Assembly (NCBI GenBank): GCA_031430875.1
Contig: JANPCI010000479.1
Coordinates: 1-16,044 of the forward strand
Direction of reading: 5' to 3'
Source: Sva-07 sp031430875
GTDB lineage: Bacteria > Actinomycetota > Acidimicrobiia > Acidimicrobiales > Ilumatobacteraceae
Length of the DNA: 16,044 bases
Shown: in pieces, positions 1 through 6,824 of the stretch
How the letters are laid out: the number at the start of each line of letters is the position of its first letter
How positions within the stretch are numbered: position 1 is the stretch's first letter
Notes under the pieces: model-generated
The model's input: only the letters and a program-made list of their open reading frames with translations
Told to the model about the DNA's origin: nothing
Databases searched by the model: none
Translations under genes and position numbers: made by a program

Positions 1-441
1 CGAGATCGCCACGACCGGGATCACCAACGTCAGTCGATCCTGAAACGGTTCGGGTTCGCCGACGAAGAGTCGCACGACCGGAATCATGAGTGCTCCAGCC
101 GCAGCGCCGAGGCCGGTGAACAGCGCATTCAGCCACCACTGGGGGTCGGCTGCGATCAATGCGAGCAGACCGCCGACCACGCCGGCGATCGTCATGGCCG
201 TCGCGGTCGATCCCAACGGCGTGCCCTCGGCAAGGTCGAACATGATGCCGAACACGAATCCCGCGAGGGCCCCACGCTCGCTTCCACCGGCGGCTCCGGC
301 CGCCGCCGCAGTGGCCATCATCAGCTGAACGATGACTCCGTGGACCTGCAGGTCGACGAACAGCGTGCGCTGCAACGCCAGCAGCACCATCCCGACGGGG
401 ATCAGCCTGACCAGAGGCCCCTGGACGAACGCCGCGAACAT
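1..441 (-). CDS. mreD: Rod shape-determining protein MreD (partial, C-terminus off the left edge)
   Basis: MreD is an integral membrane partner of MreC in the elongasome that directs lateral cell-wall synthesis. The visible 147 residues start at ATG 439-441 and stay open to base 1. The protein is strongly hydrophobic, with membrane segments around residues 13-25, 36-52, 58-70, 80-98 and 105-125, and the family-typical loop FDLAEGTPLG near residue 68. It begins 37 bases downstream of the mreC stop, in the usual mreB-mreC-mreD order, which supports the assignment more strongly than the poorly conserved sequence does. The family is usually about 160-180 residues, so only a short C-terminal part should be missing. 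No good ribosome binding site is visible before the ATG. The protein faces the cytoplasmic membrane and presumably cooperates with MreB, MreC and the RodA/PBP2 synthase, which often lie next in this operon but are outside the window. Confidence 0.8.
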   Translation of the reverse strand, partial: MFAAFVQGPLVRLIPVGMVLLALQRTLFVDLQVHGVIVQLMMATAAAAGAAGGSERGALAGFVFGIMFDLAEGTPLGSTATAMTIAGVVGGLLALIAADPQWWLNALFTGLGAAAGALMIPVVRLFVGEPEPFQDRLTLVIPVVAIS

Positions 442-478
442 CAGCCGACCCGAGGGCGGAGAGGTTGTTTGTCGCTGG

Positions 479-1717
479 TCACGGGCCGACTTCGGACAGC
501 GGCTTGTACAGAACCACTCGAACGAAGTTGAGGCGAGCGAGATCTGCGTTCAGCCCGACGTCGAGCAGCGGTCCGCCTGATCCGGGTCGGTTGGCGCGGT
601 TGAGGATCCGGCCGACCGGGATGCCAGGGGGCGCCAGGCTCGTGGACCCTCCGGCGGTCTCGACGAGATCGCCGACCTGCAGCTCGGCGAGCGACGGCGC
701 GTCGGCCACGAATCGGATCTGCGGCAGCCGGAGTCGACCACGCCCTTCCAGCGCCCCGTATTCCTTCTCGATGATCGGCGGCGTCGTGGTCGTGGTCGTC
801 GTGGTCGTCGTTGCCGCACCGGGCTGCGCGACCACCGAACCCGCCGACCCCGACACGGTTGGCACGGAACCCGTCGGCACAGAATCGGTCGGCACGGAAT
901 CGGTCGAATTGAACGCCTCGGCGAGCGCCCGAACCTCGGCCTCGGTCAGTTGACGACCGGTCGCGTCGACGAACGGATTTGCCGGTGTGGCGCCCGGCAG
1001 GGTGGGGGCCGGAACCGGAGCACCATCAGGTCCGGTCACTCCTGGCACGAGCGCGGCCGGCACCGTCGAGGTCGTCGTTGTCGTTGCGGCGTCGGCGACC
1101 TGCTGCGGGTCGAGACCTGACGGTGTGGTGCCGGTCGTTGTGTCGGCCAACGCCTGATCGGACGACGTGACCTTCACGGCAACGCTGTAGCGAGCGTCGG
1201 TCACGAGCATCACGCGTGCGGAGTTCGTCGACACCTGGGTGACCTTGCCCACGAGACCCGCCTGGTTCACGACCGGCATCCCCACCTCGATGCCGCTACG
1301 CGATCCCTTGTCGATCTCGATCACCTGGTCGAGATTGTTGGCTGCGTAGCCCACGACGCGGGCGACCTCGGTGTCGATGCCCGACAGCGACGGAAGGCTG
1401 TAGAGCGCCTGGAGTTCCTTGCCCTCGATGACGGCAGCCTCCGCCGCCGCCTGCGTTCCGATCAGGCGGTCGATCTTCTCCTGCAGTGCCAAGTTCTCCT
1501 GCTCGAGGTCATCGAAGTTGGTGATGCCGTACCAGGCCCGCTCGATTGGATTGGTCACGACGTTTGTCGCCGACTCGACCGGACCCATCGCCAACGAGAA
1601 GCCGTTACGCACGCCGTCGATCACCGGATTGCCTCGGAGATCGAGCGTCAGCAAGAGTGCCGTGGTGAGCAGCAGCGCGAGAATGACACGCTTGCGCCCG
1701 ACGGAGTAGATGGCCAT
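479..1717 (-). CDS. mreC: Rod shape-determining protein MreC with a long Thr/Pro-rich insertion
   Basis: MreC is the single-pass membrane protein that links MreB filaments to the extracytoplasmic wall synthases. Residues 10-27 form the membrane anchor, 67-105 a coiled coil (starting FDDLEQENLALQEKIDRL), and 117-190 the first part of the beta-domain (VARVVGYAANN, IDKGSRSGIEVGMPVV, GLVGKVTQV). The second part resumes at about 317 and includes VGDLVETAGG and PPGIPVGRIL near 348-372. Between them lies a roughly 125-residue low-complexity stretch (191-316) rich in Thr, Pro, Ala and Val, with Thr runs at 212-216 and 303-312 and a TDSVP-type repeat at 272-290. At 412 residues the protein is clearly longer than typical MreC (about 270-370), mostly because of this insert. 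It starts 30 bases after mreB with no clear Shine-Dalgarno, so translation may depend on upstream ribosomes. The family assignment is firm; the role of the insert is unknown. Confidence 0.93.
   Translation of the reverse strand: MAIYSVGRKRVILALLLTTALLLTLDLRGNPVIDGVRNGFSLAMGPVESATNVVTNPIERAWYGITNFDDLEQENLALQEKIDRLIGTQAAAEAAVIEGKELQALYSLPSLSGIDTEVARVVGYAANNLDQVIEIDKGSRSGIEVGMPVVNQAGLVGKVTQVSTNSARVMLVTDARYSVAVKVTSSDQALADTTTGTTPSGLDPQQVADAATTTTTSTVPAALVPGVTGPDGAPVPAPTLPGATPANPFVDATGRQLTEAEVRALAEAFNSTDSVPTDSVPTGSVPTVSGSAGSVVAQPGAATTTTTTTTTTPPIIEKEYGALEGRGRLRLPQIRFVADAPSLAELQVGDLVETAGGSTSLAPPGIPVGRILNRANRPGSGGPLLDVGLNADLARLNFVRVVLYKPLSEVGP
782..905 (-). repeat. Low-complexity tandem repeats inside mreC
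   Basis: Three near-identical 15-bp units (plus-strand form GGCACRGAATCGGTC, first copy diverged) lie at 861-905 and encode the TDSVP-TDSVP-TGSVP repeat. At 782-811 a GTC/GTG-type triplet run on the plus strand encodes ten consecutive threonines. Both sit in the insertion between the two halves of the MreC beta-domain and keep the reading frame, because unit lengths are multiples of three. Copy number could vary by slippage without breaking the gene. Confidence 0.8.
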
Positions 1718-1747
1718 GCGACAGTGGGGTCAGCGCGAAGCCAACGG

Positions 1748-2782
1748 TCAGTCCCCGCCGCCGAGCGACATGAGGCCGCGCATGGCGTCGATGTTCTCGA
1801 GGGCTCGGCCAGAGCCGATGACGACGCTGTACAACGGCTCGTCGGCGATGCGGATCGGCATCCCTGTTTCGTGCGTCAACCGTTGGTCGAGCCCACCGAG
1901 CAGCGCTCCGCCGCCCGTGATGGTGATGCCATCTTCCATGATGTCGGCCGCCAATTCGGGCGGGGTCTTGTCGAGGGTGGTCTTCACGGCGTCAACGATG
2001 GCAGAGATTGGTTCTGCAAGGGCTTCACGTACCTGTTCGGTCGTGACCTGAACGGTGCGGGGCAGACCGGAGATGAGGTCGCGTCCGCGGATGTCGGCGG
2101 TGAGTTCGAGTTCCAGTGGCCACGCCGAGCCCATCTGAATCTTGATCTCCTCAGCGGTGCGATCACCGATGGCCAGCGAGAACTCCTTCTTGACGTACTG
2201 CAGCACGGCATCGTCGAGTTCGTCACCGGCGACACGGATCGACTGCGCAGTGACGATGCCGCCCAGCGAGATGACGGCCACCTCGGTGGTACCGCCGCCG
2301 ATGTCGACAATCATGTTGCCTGACGGCTCGTGAACGGGCAGGTCGGCGCCGATCGCGGCGGCCATTGGTTCCTCGATGATGTGGACGGGCTTGCGGGCGC
2401 CGGCATACTCCGCCGCGTCTTGAACAGCGCGCTGTTCGACACCCGTGATGCCCGACGGCACGCAGATCACCATGCGCGGCTTGCTCCACTTCGAGCTGTG
2501 CACCTTCTGGATGAAGTACCGCAACATCTTCTCGCAGACCTCGAAGTCGGCAATGACGCCATCTTTGAGGGGTCGGATCACCTTGATGTGATTCGGGGTG
2601 CGACCCATCATCCGTTTGGCTTCCATGCCGACGGCAACCGGGCGACCATCGTTGGCATTGAGCGCGACCACAGAGGGTTCGTTGAGAACCACACCGTGAC
2701 CCCGCACGTAGATCAAGGTATTGGCCGTGCCCAGGTCGATGGCCAGGTCACGCCCGAGACTGAGCGGATTGTTGCGGGCCAT
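1748..2782 (-). CDS. mreB: Rod shape-determining protein MreB (bacterial actin)
   Basis: MreB is the ATP-binding actin homologue whose membrane-bound filaments orient elongation-mode cell-wall synthesis. The 344 residues match the usual family length. Actin-fold motifs are all present: phosphate-1 DLGTANTLIYV at 16-26, EEPMAAAIGA at 137-146, phosphate-2 DIGGGTTE at 160-167, and the adenosine motif GITITGGGALLGG at 285-297. The frame is open for 15 more codons upstream, but ATG 2780-2782 is chosen because AAAGGTGG lies 7 bases before it and because MreB proteins normally start a few residues before the LGRDLAIDLGTAN region. It is followed 30 bases later by mreC and preceded by ndk with a 78-base gap, so it heads the shape-gene part of the block. 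Presence of mreBCD implies a rod or otherwise elongating cell type, although MreB can have other roles in some actinobacteria. Confidence 0.97.
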   Translation of the reverse strand: MARNNPLSLGRDLAIDLGTANTLIYVRGHGVVLNEPSVVALNANDGRPVAVGMEAKRMMGRTPNHIKVIRPLKDGVIADFEVCEKMLRYFIQKVHSSKWSKPRMVICVPSGITGVEQRAVQDAAEYAGARKPVHIIEEPMAAAIGADLPVHEPSGNMIVDIGGGTTEVAVISLGGIVTAQSIRVAGDELDDAVLQYVKKEFSLAIGDRTAEEIKIQMGSAWPLELELTADIRGRDLISGLPRTVQVTTEQVREALAEPISAIVDAVKTTLDKTPPELAADIMEDGITITGGGALLGGLDQRLTHETGMPIRIADEPLYSVVIGSGRALENIDAMRGLMSLGGGD

Positions 2783-2789
2783 GAACTGG

Positions 2790-2797
2790 CCACCTTT
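2790..2797 (-). promoter_or_regulatory. Strong ribosome binding site deciding the mreB start
   Basis: The minus strand reads AAAGGTGG, close to the anti-Shine-Dalgarno complement, 7 bases before ATG 2780-2782. It selects this start over the in-frame start 45 bases upstream. It is one of few clear Shine-Dalgarno sites in the minus-strand block. Confidence 0.75.
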
Positions 2798-2860
2798 CGC
2801 GAGCTGTCGAGAGTTCCGATCCGGCACTCCAACCGTGCCAGCAACCAGGAACCCCCAATG

Positions 2861-3271
2861 TTACAGATTGGGGAAGAAAATCCCGATCTCGCGTTCGGCG
2901 GACGCCAGCGAATCGCTGCCATGCACCAGGTTCTCGGTGAACAGGATGCCGAGGTCGCCACGAATAGTTCCCGGGGCCGCCGTGCGCGGATTGGTTGCAC
3001 CCATCATTGCACGGACAACCTCCCACGTGTCTTCGGGGCCCTCGATGACCATCGCCACCACGGGGCCGCGACCCATGAACTCGACGAGTTCGCCGTAGAA
3101 ACCTTTGCCGACGTGCTCCTCATAGTGCCGTGCAAGGATGTCGGCGTCGAGTTGGCGCAGCTCCATGGCGACGACGTCGAGATTCTTCGATTCGAACCGA
3201 GAGACAATCTCACCGACGAGCTTGCGCTCCACGGCATCAGGCTTCAACAGGACCAGTGTGCGATCGGACAT
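2861..3271 (-). CDS. ndk: Nucleoside diphosphate kinase
   Basis: Ndk transfers the gamma-phosphate of ATP to other nucleoside diphosphates through a phospho-histidine intermediate, balancing cytoplasmic NTP and dNTP pools. At 136 residues it is full length. Lys10 sits in the N-terminal TLVLLKPDAV strand, Tyr50 lies in LARHYEEHVGKGFYGELVEF, and the catalytic histidine is His117 in the signature NLVHGSDS. Ndk is commonly found near folC in actinobacteria, which fits here. The gene follows folC after 197 noncoding bases that contain a C-rich transcript tract and repeats, so it may have its own promoter. A TAGGTT hexamer 7 bases before the ATG, with no Shine-Dalgarno, would fit a leaderless transcript, but no matching -35 box is visible. 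Confidence 0.97.
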   Translation of the reverse strand: MSDRTLVLLKPDAVERKLVGEIVSRFESKNLDVVAMELRQLDADILARHYEEHVGKGFYGELVEFMGRGPVVAMVIEGPEDTWEVVRAMMGATNPRTAAPGTIRGDLGILFTENLVHGSDSLASAEREIGIFFPNL

Positions 3272-3278
3272 CCCGCCG

Positions 3279-3284
3279 AACCTA
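3279..3284 (-). promoter_or_regulatory. Possible -10 box of a leaderless ndk transcript
   Basis: The minus strand reads TAGGTT (TAnnnT pattern) with 7 bases between it and the ndk ATG. This is the same spacing as the much better vapB promoter in this window. No TTGACA-like box lies 16-19 bases upstream, so support is weak. Confidence 0.3.
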
Positions 3285-3296
3285 TCGCCGTTGCCA

Positions 3297-3424
3297 CCCC
3301 GAAATTCGGAGTCATCCTTGCATCAGGCGCAATGTTCACGCCGAATTCCGGACCCGAGCTCGAACCAGCCCCAATTTCGGAGCGCCCATCGCGCTGACCG
3401 CAACAGACGCTCCGAATTTCAGGG
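3297..3424. repeat. Three copies of a 16-bp CCCNGAAATTCGGAGC-type repeat
   Basis: Copies lie at 3297-3312 (plus), 3369-3383 (plus, one base shorter) and 3409-3424 (minus). All contain an ATTCGGAG- or TTTCGGAG-like core after a run of three or four C. Copies two and three face each other and can form a 9-bp stem (3376-3384 with 3408-3416) around a 23-base loop. They fill most of the folC-ndk spacer. They could be regulator half-sites for ndk, part of a folC 3'-end structure, or a short dispersed repeat. The function is not known. Confidence 0.5.
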
Positions 3425-3468
3425 AGGGTGTCGGGGGGGTTGGGGGTGGGGTGGGGTGGGGGTGGGGG
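3422..3468. other. G-run tract directly after the folC stop (possible Rho-loading or G-quadruplex element)
   Basis: The plus strand has eight G-runs: two of three bases, then runs of 7, 5, 4, 4, 5 and 5 separated by one or two bases from 3433 onward. The last run touches the folC stop codon. In the leftward mRNA this becomes a C-rich, G-poor segment immediately after the stop codon, which is the composition of Rho utilisation sites. On the template strand the G-runs could form a quadruplex. Either would weaken read-through from folC into ndk. The pattern is seen directly; the function is inferred. Confidence 0.45.
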
Positions 3469-4758
3469 TCAGTTGGCGGAGCGTTGGAGGACGGGGCGGG
3501 CGGCACCGGCTGTGTACAGGCTGCCGGTGACGAGGATCGCGTCGTCGCCGTCGGCGTACTCCATGGCGCGCTGGCAGGCGGCCTCGACGGAGTCGAAGAC
3601 GTACACGTCGTCGCAGCCGAGACGACGAGCCGCATCGGCGACATCGGCGGCCGGCACGCCGCGTGGTGATGGCGCTGTGCAGGCGAACACGATGTCGAAC
3701 TCGTCAGCGCGCAGCGCGGCGAGCATCTCGTCGGGATCCCGGAGAGTGCCGACGACGAGGATCCGGCGACCGTCAGGATCGAAATCCTGGAAGAACACCG
3801 ATGCACACACGTCGGCGCCCGGCGCATTGTGCGCACCATCGACGATCACCAGCGGCTGGCGCCCGAGCACCTCGAAGCGCCCCGGCATGGTCACCTCGCC
3901 GAAGCCCTCCATGACGACCTCCTCGCCGAGCGGCGCGGCGAAGAACGCCTCGACGGCAACGAGTGCTACCGCTGCGTTGCTGCCCTGATGGGCGCCGTGG
4001 AGCGGCAGATAGATATCGGTGTAGATCGTTGTCGGCGTCCGAATGTCGAGCAGGCGCCCGCCGATGGCCAACCGATTCCCGACGAGTTCGAAGTCGTCGT
4101 CGACGGCGAGGAGCGCTGCTCCCCCGGCAGCAGCGAAGATCGACACCAATTCGGGTCGGGTCTCCCCCACCACGGTTGCCGACCCCGCCTTGATGATGCC
4201 GGATTTCTCGCGGGCGATGTCGGCCAGCGTCGGCCCGGCGAACTCGTTGTGGTCCATTCCGATGTTGGTCACTACGGCCACGGTGGCGTCGACGATGTTC
4301 GTCGCGTCCCACCGGCCGAGCAGTCCGACCTCGATCACCATCACGTCGACGGCGACGTCGGCGAACCATCGAAACGCCGCCGCCGTCATGATCTCGAAGT
4401 AGCCCGGGCGTCGCCCGATGATCGCTTCGAGATCAGCGATGGCCGCGATCTGCTCGGCCAGATCGTCGTCGGAGATCGGTTCGAGGTTTCGGCTGATTCT
4501 CTCATTGACCCGCTCGAGGTGCGGGCTCGTGTAGGTGCCGACCGTCAAGCCACTCGCGACGAGCAGGCGCGAGATCATCTGTGCCGTCGACCCCTTGCCG
4601 TTCGTTCCCGTGATGTGGATCGCCGGCGCGGCGTGTTGCGGGTCTCCCATCGCTTCGCACAGCGCCGTGATGTTGTCGAGCGACGGCGACGTGATCCGCC
4701 CGGTCTTTTCGTAGGTCGCGTGCTCGTCGAGGTAGCGCAACGCGTCGGCGTAGGTCAT
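3469..4758 (-). CDS. folC: Bifunctional dihydrofolate synthase / folylpolyglutamate synthase
   Basis: FolC is a Mur-ligase-like enzyme that joins glutamate to dihydropteroate and extends the polyglutamate tail of folates, using ATP. The 429 residues show the N-terminal TYEKTGRITSPSLDNI region at 15-30, the P-loop GTNGKGST at 51-58, TSPHLERVNERI at 77-88, the EVGLLGRWDATN motif at 143-154 (usually EVGLGGRLDATN), MDHNEF at 168-173, REKSGIIK at 183-190, and the C-terminal-domain motif VDGAHN at 306-311. The length is normal. The gene lies 35 bases behind clpX and ahead of ndk. In many actinobacteria valS sits directly upstream of folC, but here clpX takes that place. The ATG lacks a strong Shine-Dalgarno. 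Whether both synthase activities are retained cannot be told from sequence, but the family in actinobacteria is normally bifunctional. Confidence 0.95.
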   Translation of the reverse strand: MTYADALRYLDEHATYEKTGRITSPSLDNITALCEAMGDPQHAAPAIHITGTNGKGSTAQMISRLLVASGLTVGTYTSPHLERVNERISRNLEPISDDDLAEQIAAIADLEAIIGRRPGYFEIMTAAAFRWFADVAVDVMVIEVGLLGRWDATNIVDATVAVVTNIGMDHNEFAGPTLADIAREKSGIIKAGSATVVGETRPELVSIFAAAGGAALLAVDDDFELVGNRLAIGGRLLDIRTPTTIYTDIYLPLHGAHQGSNAAVALVAVEAFFAAPLGEEVVMEGFGEVTMPGRFEVLGRQPLVIVDGAHNAPGADVCASVFFQDFDPDGRRILVVGTLRDPDEMLAALRADEFDIVFACTAPSPRGVPAADVADAARRLGCDDVYVFDSVEAACQRAMEYADGDDAILVTGSLYTAGAARPVLQRSAN

Positions 4759-4793
4759 CGAACGCTCAGGCTATGTCCTGCGCGCGCTGTTGC

Positions 4794-6071
4794 TCAGGAC
4801 GCCGCTTTGCGTTGACGACCCGACGACCGAGGCACGAGGGTGGGATTGACCTTGTCGATCACCGTGGTCTCGTCGATGACGACTTTGCCCACGTCGGTAC
4901 GTCCCGGGAGGTCGTACATCGTGTCGAGGAGTACCTCCTCGAGAATCGCTCGCAGCCCGCGGGCGCCGGTTCCACGCAGGATGGCCTGATCGGCGATCGC
5001 CTGCAGACCATCGGGGGTGAACTCGAGCTCGACGTCTTCGAAGCTGAACACCTTCTCGTACTGTTTCACCAGGCTGTTCTTCGGCTCGACGAGGATCTGC
5101 ACCAACGCCGCGCGATCGAGGCTGCCGACAGCGCCGATCATCGGGAGACGGCCGATGAACTCGGGGATCATGCCGAACTTCACGAGATCTTCGGGCAGTA
5201 CCTGGGCGAACAACTCGCCGGGGTCACGGTCGACCGCCGAACGAACCGTGCCATGGAACCCGACGCCCTTGTGTCCGATGCGCGACTCGATGATCTGTTC
5301 GAGCCCGGAGAAGGCTCCGCCGAGGATGAACAGCACATTGGTGGTGTCGATCTGGATGAACTCCTGGTGCGGATGCTTGCGGCCACCCTGCGGCGGCACC
5401 GACGCCTGAGTTCCCTCCAGGATCTTCAGGAGGGCCTGCTGGACGCCCTCGCCCGACACGTCGCGAGTGATCGACGGGTTCTCGCTCTTGCGGGCCACCT
5501 TGTCGATCTCGTCGATGTAGACGATGCCCGTCTCGGCCCGCTTCACGTCGAAGTCGGCCGCCTGGATCAGCTTGAGCAGGATGTTCTCAACGTCCTCGCC
5601 GACGTAGCCGGCTTCGGTGAGCGCCGTGGCGTCGGCCACGGCGAACGGCACATTGAGCTGGCGGGCCAAGGTCTGCGCGAGGTGTGTCTTGCCGCACCCG
5701 GTGGGGCCGAGGAGCAGGATGTTCGACTTGGCCAGTTCGACCTCGTCACGGCGCCCGACCGTGGTGGCCTGACTCTGATGCTGGATCCGTCGGTAGTGAT
5801 TGTAGACGGCGACAGACAGGATTTTCTTTGCCGCCTCCTGCCCGACGACGTAGTCGTCGAGGAACGCACGGACCTCACGCGGATTCGGAAGACTGTCGAA
5901 GCTCAGCTCGGCGGTCTCGCTGAGCTCCTCCTCGATGATCTCGTTGCACAGGTCGATGCACTCATCGCAGATGTACACGCCTGGACCGGCGATCAGCTTC
6001 TTGACTTGCTTTTGCGACTTGCCGCAGAACGAGCATTTCAGCAGTTCCCCGGTGTCCCCGAATTTCGCCAC
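4794..6071 (-). CDS. clpX: ATP-dependent Clp protease ATP-binding subunit ClpX
   Basis: ClpX is the hexameric AAA+ unfoldase that recognises tagged substrates and threads them into ClpP. The 425 residues include the N-terminal zinc-binding domain with Cys13, Cys16, Cys35 and Cys38, Walker A GPTGCGKT at 122-129, the pore loop GYVG at 155-158, Walker B VYIDEID at 184-190, and the GARG sensor-2 motif at 369-372. The ClpP-docking IGF loop appears as VGF at 270-272, a conservative change. The start is GTG 6069-6071, with AGGGG 8 bases upstream. It follows clpP by 120 bases on the same strand, so ClpP and ClpX are probably co-expressed, with the spacer allowing separate control. The length and all motifs are normal. 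Confidence 0.97.
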   Translation of the reverse strand: MAKFGDTGELLKCSFCGKSQKQVKKLIAGPGVYICDECIDLCNEIIEEELSETAELSFDSLPNPREVRAFLDDYVVGQEAAKKILSVAVYNHYRRIQHQSQATTVGRRDEVELAKSNILLLGPTGCGKTHLAQTLARQLNVPFAVADATALTEAGYVGEDVENILLKLIQAADFDVKRAETGIVYIDEIDKVARKSENPSITRDVSGEGVQQALLKILEGTQASVPPQGGRKHPHQEFIQIDTTNVLFILGGAFSGLEQIIESRIGHKGVGFHGTVRSAVDRDPGELFAQVLPEDLVKFGMIPEFIGRLPMIGAVGSLDRAALVQILVEPKNSLVKQYEKVFSFEDVELEFTPDGLQAIADQAILRGTGARGLRAILEEVLLDTMYDLPGRTDVGKVVIDETTVIDKVNPTLVPRSSGRQRKAAS

Positions 6072-6141
6072 TCTCGGTACCCCTGTCGTGTCGTTGCTTC
6101 GCTGGCTGTGCGAGTTGAAGCCCGACAGTCTGGCGCGTCCA

Positions 6142-6157
6142 CCACGATGAGTCGTGG
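6142..6157. other. Small hairpin in the clpP-clpX spacer
   Basis: CCACGA at 6142-6147 and TCGTGG at 6152-6157 form a 6-bp perfect stem with a four-base loop in the 120-base gap between clpP and clpX. There is no T-run after it on the transcribed strand, so it is not a classical terminator. It could be a processing or attenuation structure, or chance. Confidence 0.25.
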
Positions 6158-6191
6158 ACCCACCTGACGAATCAGGCCGATCCCCGCCCGG

Positions 6192-6824
6192 TCAACGAAT
6201 GGGACCGGTCCGGTCCACCGTCTCGCGAGAGGAGATCACTCTGTCGATGATGCCATATTCAAGCGCCTCGTCGGCTTCCATGACGAAGTCCCGGTCGGTG
6301 TCGGCGTGGATCCGCTCGATCGGCTGTCCCGTGTGCTCCGACAAGATGCCGTCGAGGAGCTCGCGCATCCGCATGATCTCCTTGGCAGCGAGTTCGAGAT
6401 CGGTGACCTGGCCGTAGCCGACCGAGCCGCTCGGCTGATGAAGCAACACACGGCTGTGTGGCAGCGCGAGACGCTTGCCCTTGGTGCCGGCTGCGAGGAG
6501 TACCGCCGCGGCAGAGGCCGCTTGGCCAAGGCAGATCGTGGCGATGTCGTTCTTGATGAACTGCATCGTGTCGTAGATCGCGAACAGCGCCGTGATGTCG
6601 CCACCCGGGCTGTTGATGTAGATGTTGATGTCCTTGTCGGGGTTTTCCGACTCGAGGTGGATCAACTGTGCACACAGCAGACTGGCGATCTGGTCGTCGA
6701 CCGGCGTCTGCAGGAAGATGATGTTGTCCTTCAGGAGGCGGCTGTAGAGGTCGTAGGCGCGCTCGCCCCGACTGGTCTGTTCGACGACGTTCGGAACCAG
6801 ATAGTTCACCGCTTCGAGATTCAT
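6192..6824 (-). CDS. clpP: ATP-dependent Clp protease proteolytic subunit ClpP
   Basis: ClpP is the tetradecameric serine peptidase that degrades substrates unfolded by ClpX or ClpC. The catalytic triad is visible: Ser104 in LGQAASAAA, His129 in LLHQPSG, and Asp179 in DTDRDFVMEADEALEYG. The NSPGGDITALFAIYDTM strand lies at 71-87. At 210 residues the length is typical. Its ATG overlaps the tig stop in an ATGA arrangement, so it is translationally coupled to trigger factor, a common gene order that links nascent-chain folding with proteolysis. Many actinobacteria carry two adjacent clpP genes whose products form a mixed complex; only one copy is present at this locus, and a second could lie elsewhere in the genome. 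Confidence 0.97.
   Translation of the reverse strand: MNLEAVNYLVPNVVEQTSRGERAYDLYSRLLKDNIIFLQTPVDDQIASLLCAQLIHLESENPDKDINIYINSPGGDITALFAIYDTMQFIKNDIATICLGQAASAAAVLLAAGTKGKRLALPHSRVLLHQPSGSVGYGQVTDLELAAKEIMRMRELLDGILSEHTGQPIERIHADTDRDFVMEADEALEYGIIDRVISSRETVDRTGPIR

Noticed and set aside
2330..3397. Long plus-strand open frames opposite mreB, ndk, folC, clpX, tig and the acyl-CoA synthetase
   Set aside because: They are antisense to strongly supported genes, have Arg/His/Asp-rich composition typical of shadow frames in GC-rich DNA, and show no domain.
4775..4800. GTCCTG...CAGGAC inverted repeat between clpX and folC as a terminator
   Set aside because: Only six base pairs with a 14-base loop, overlapping the clpX stop, and no T-run.
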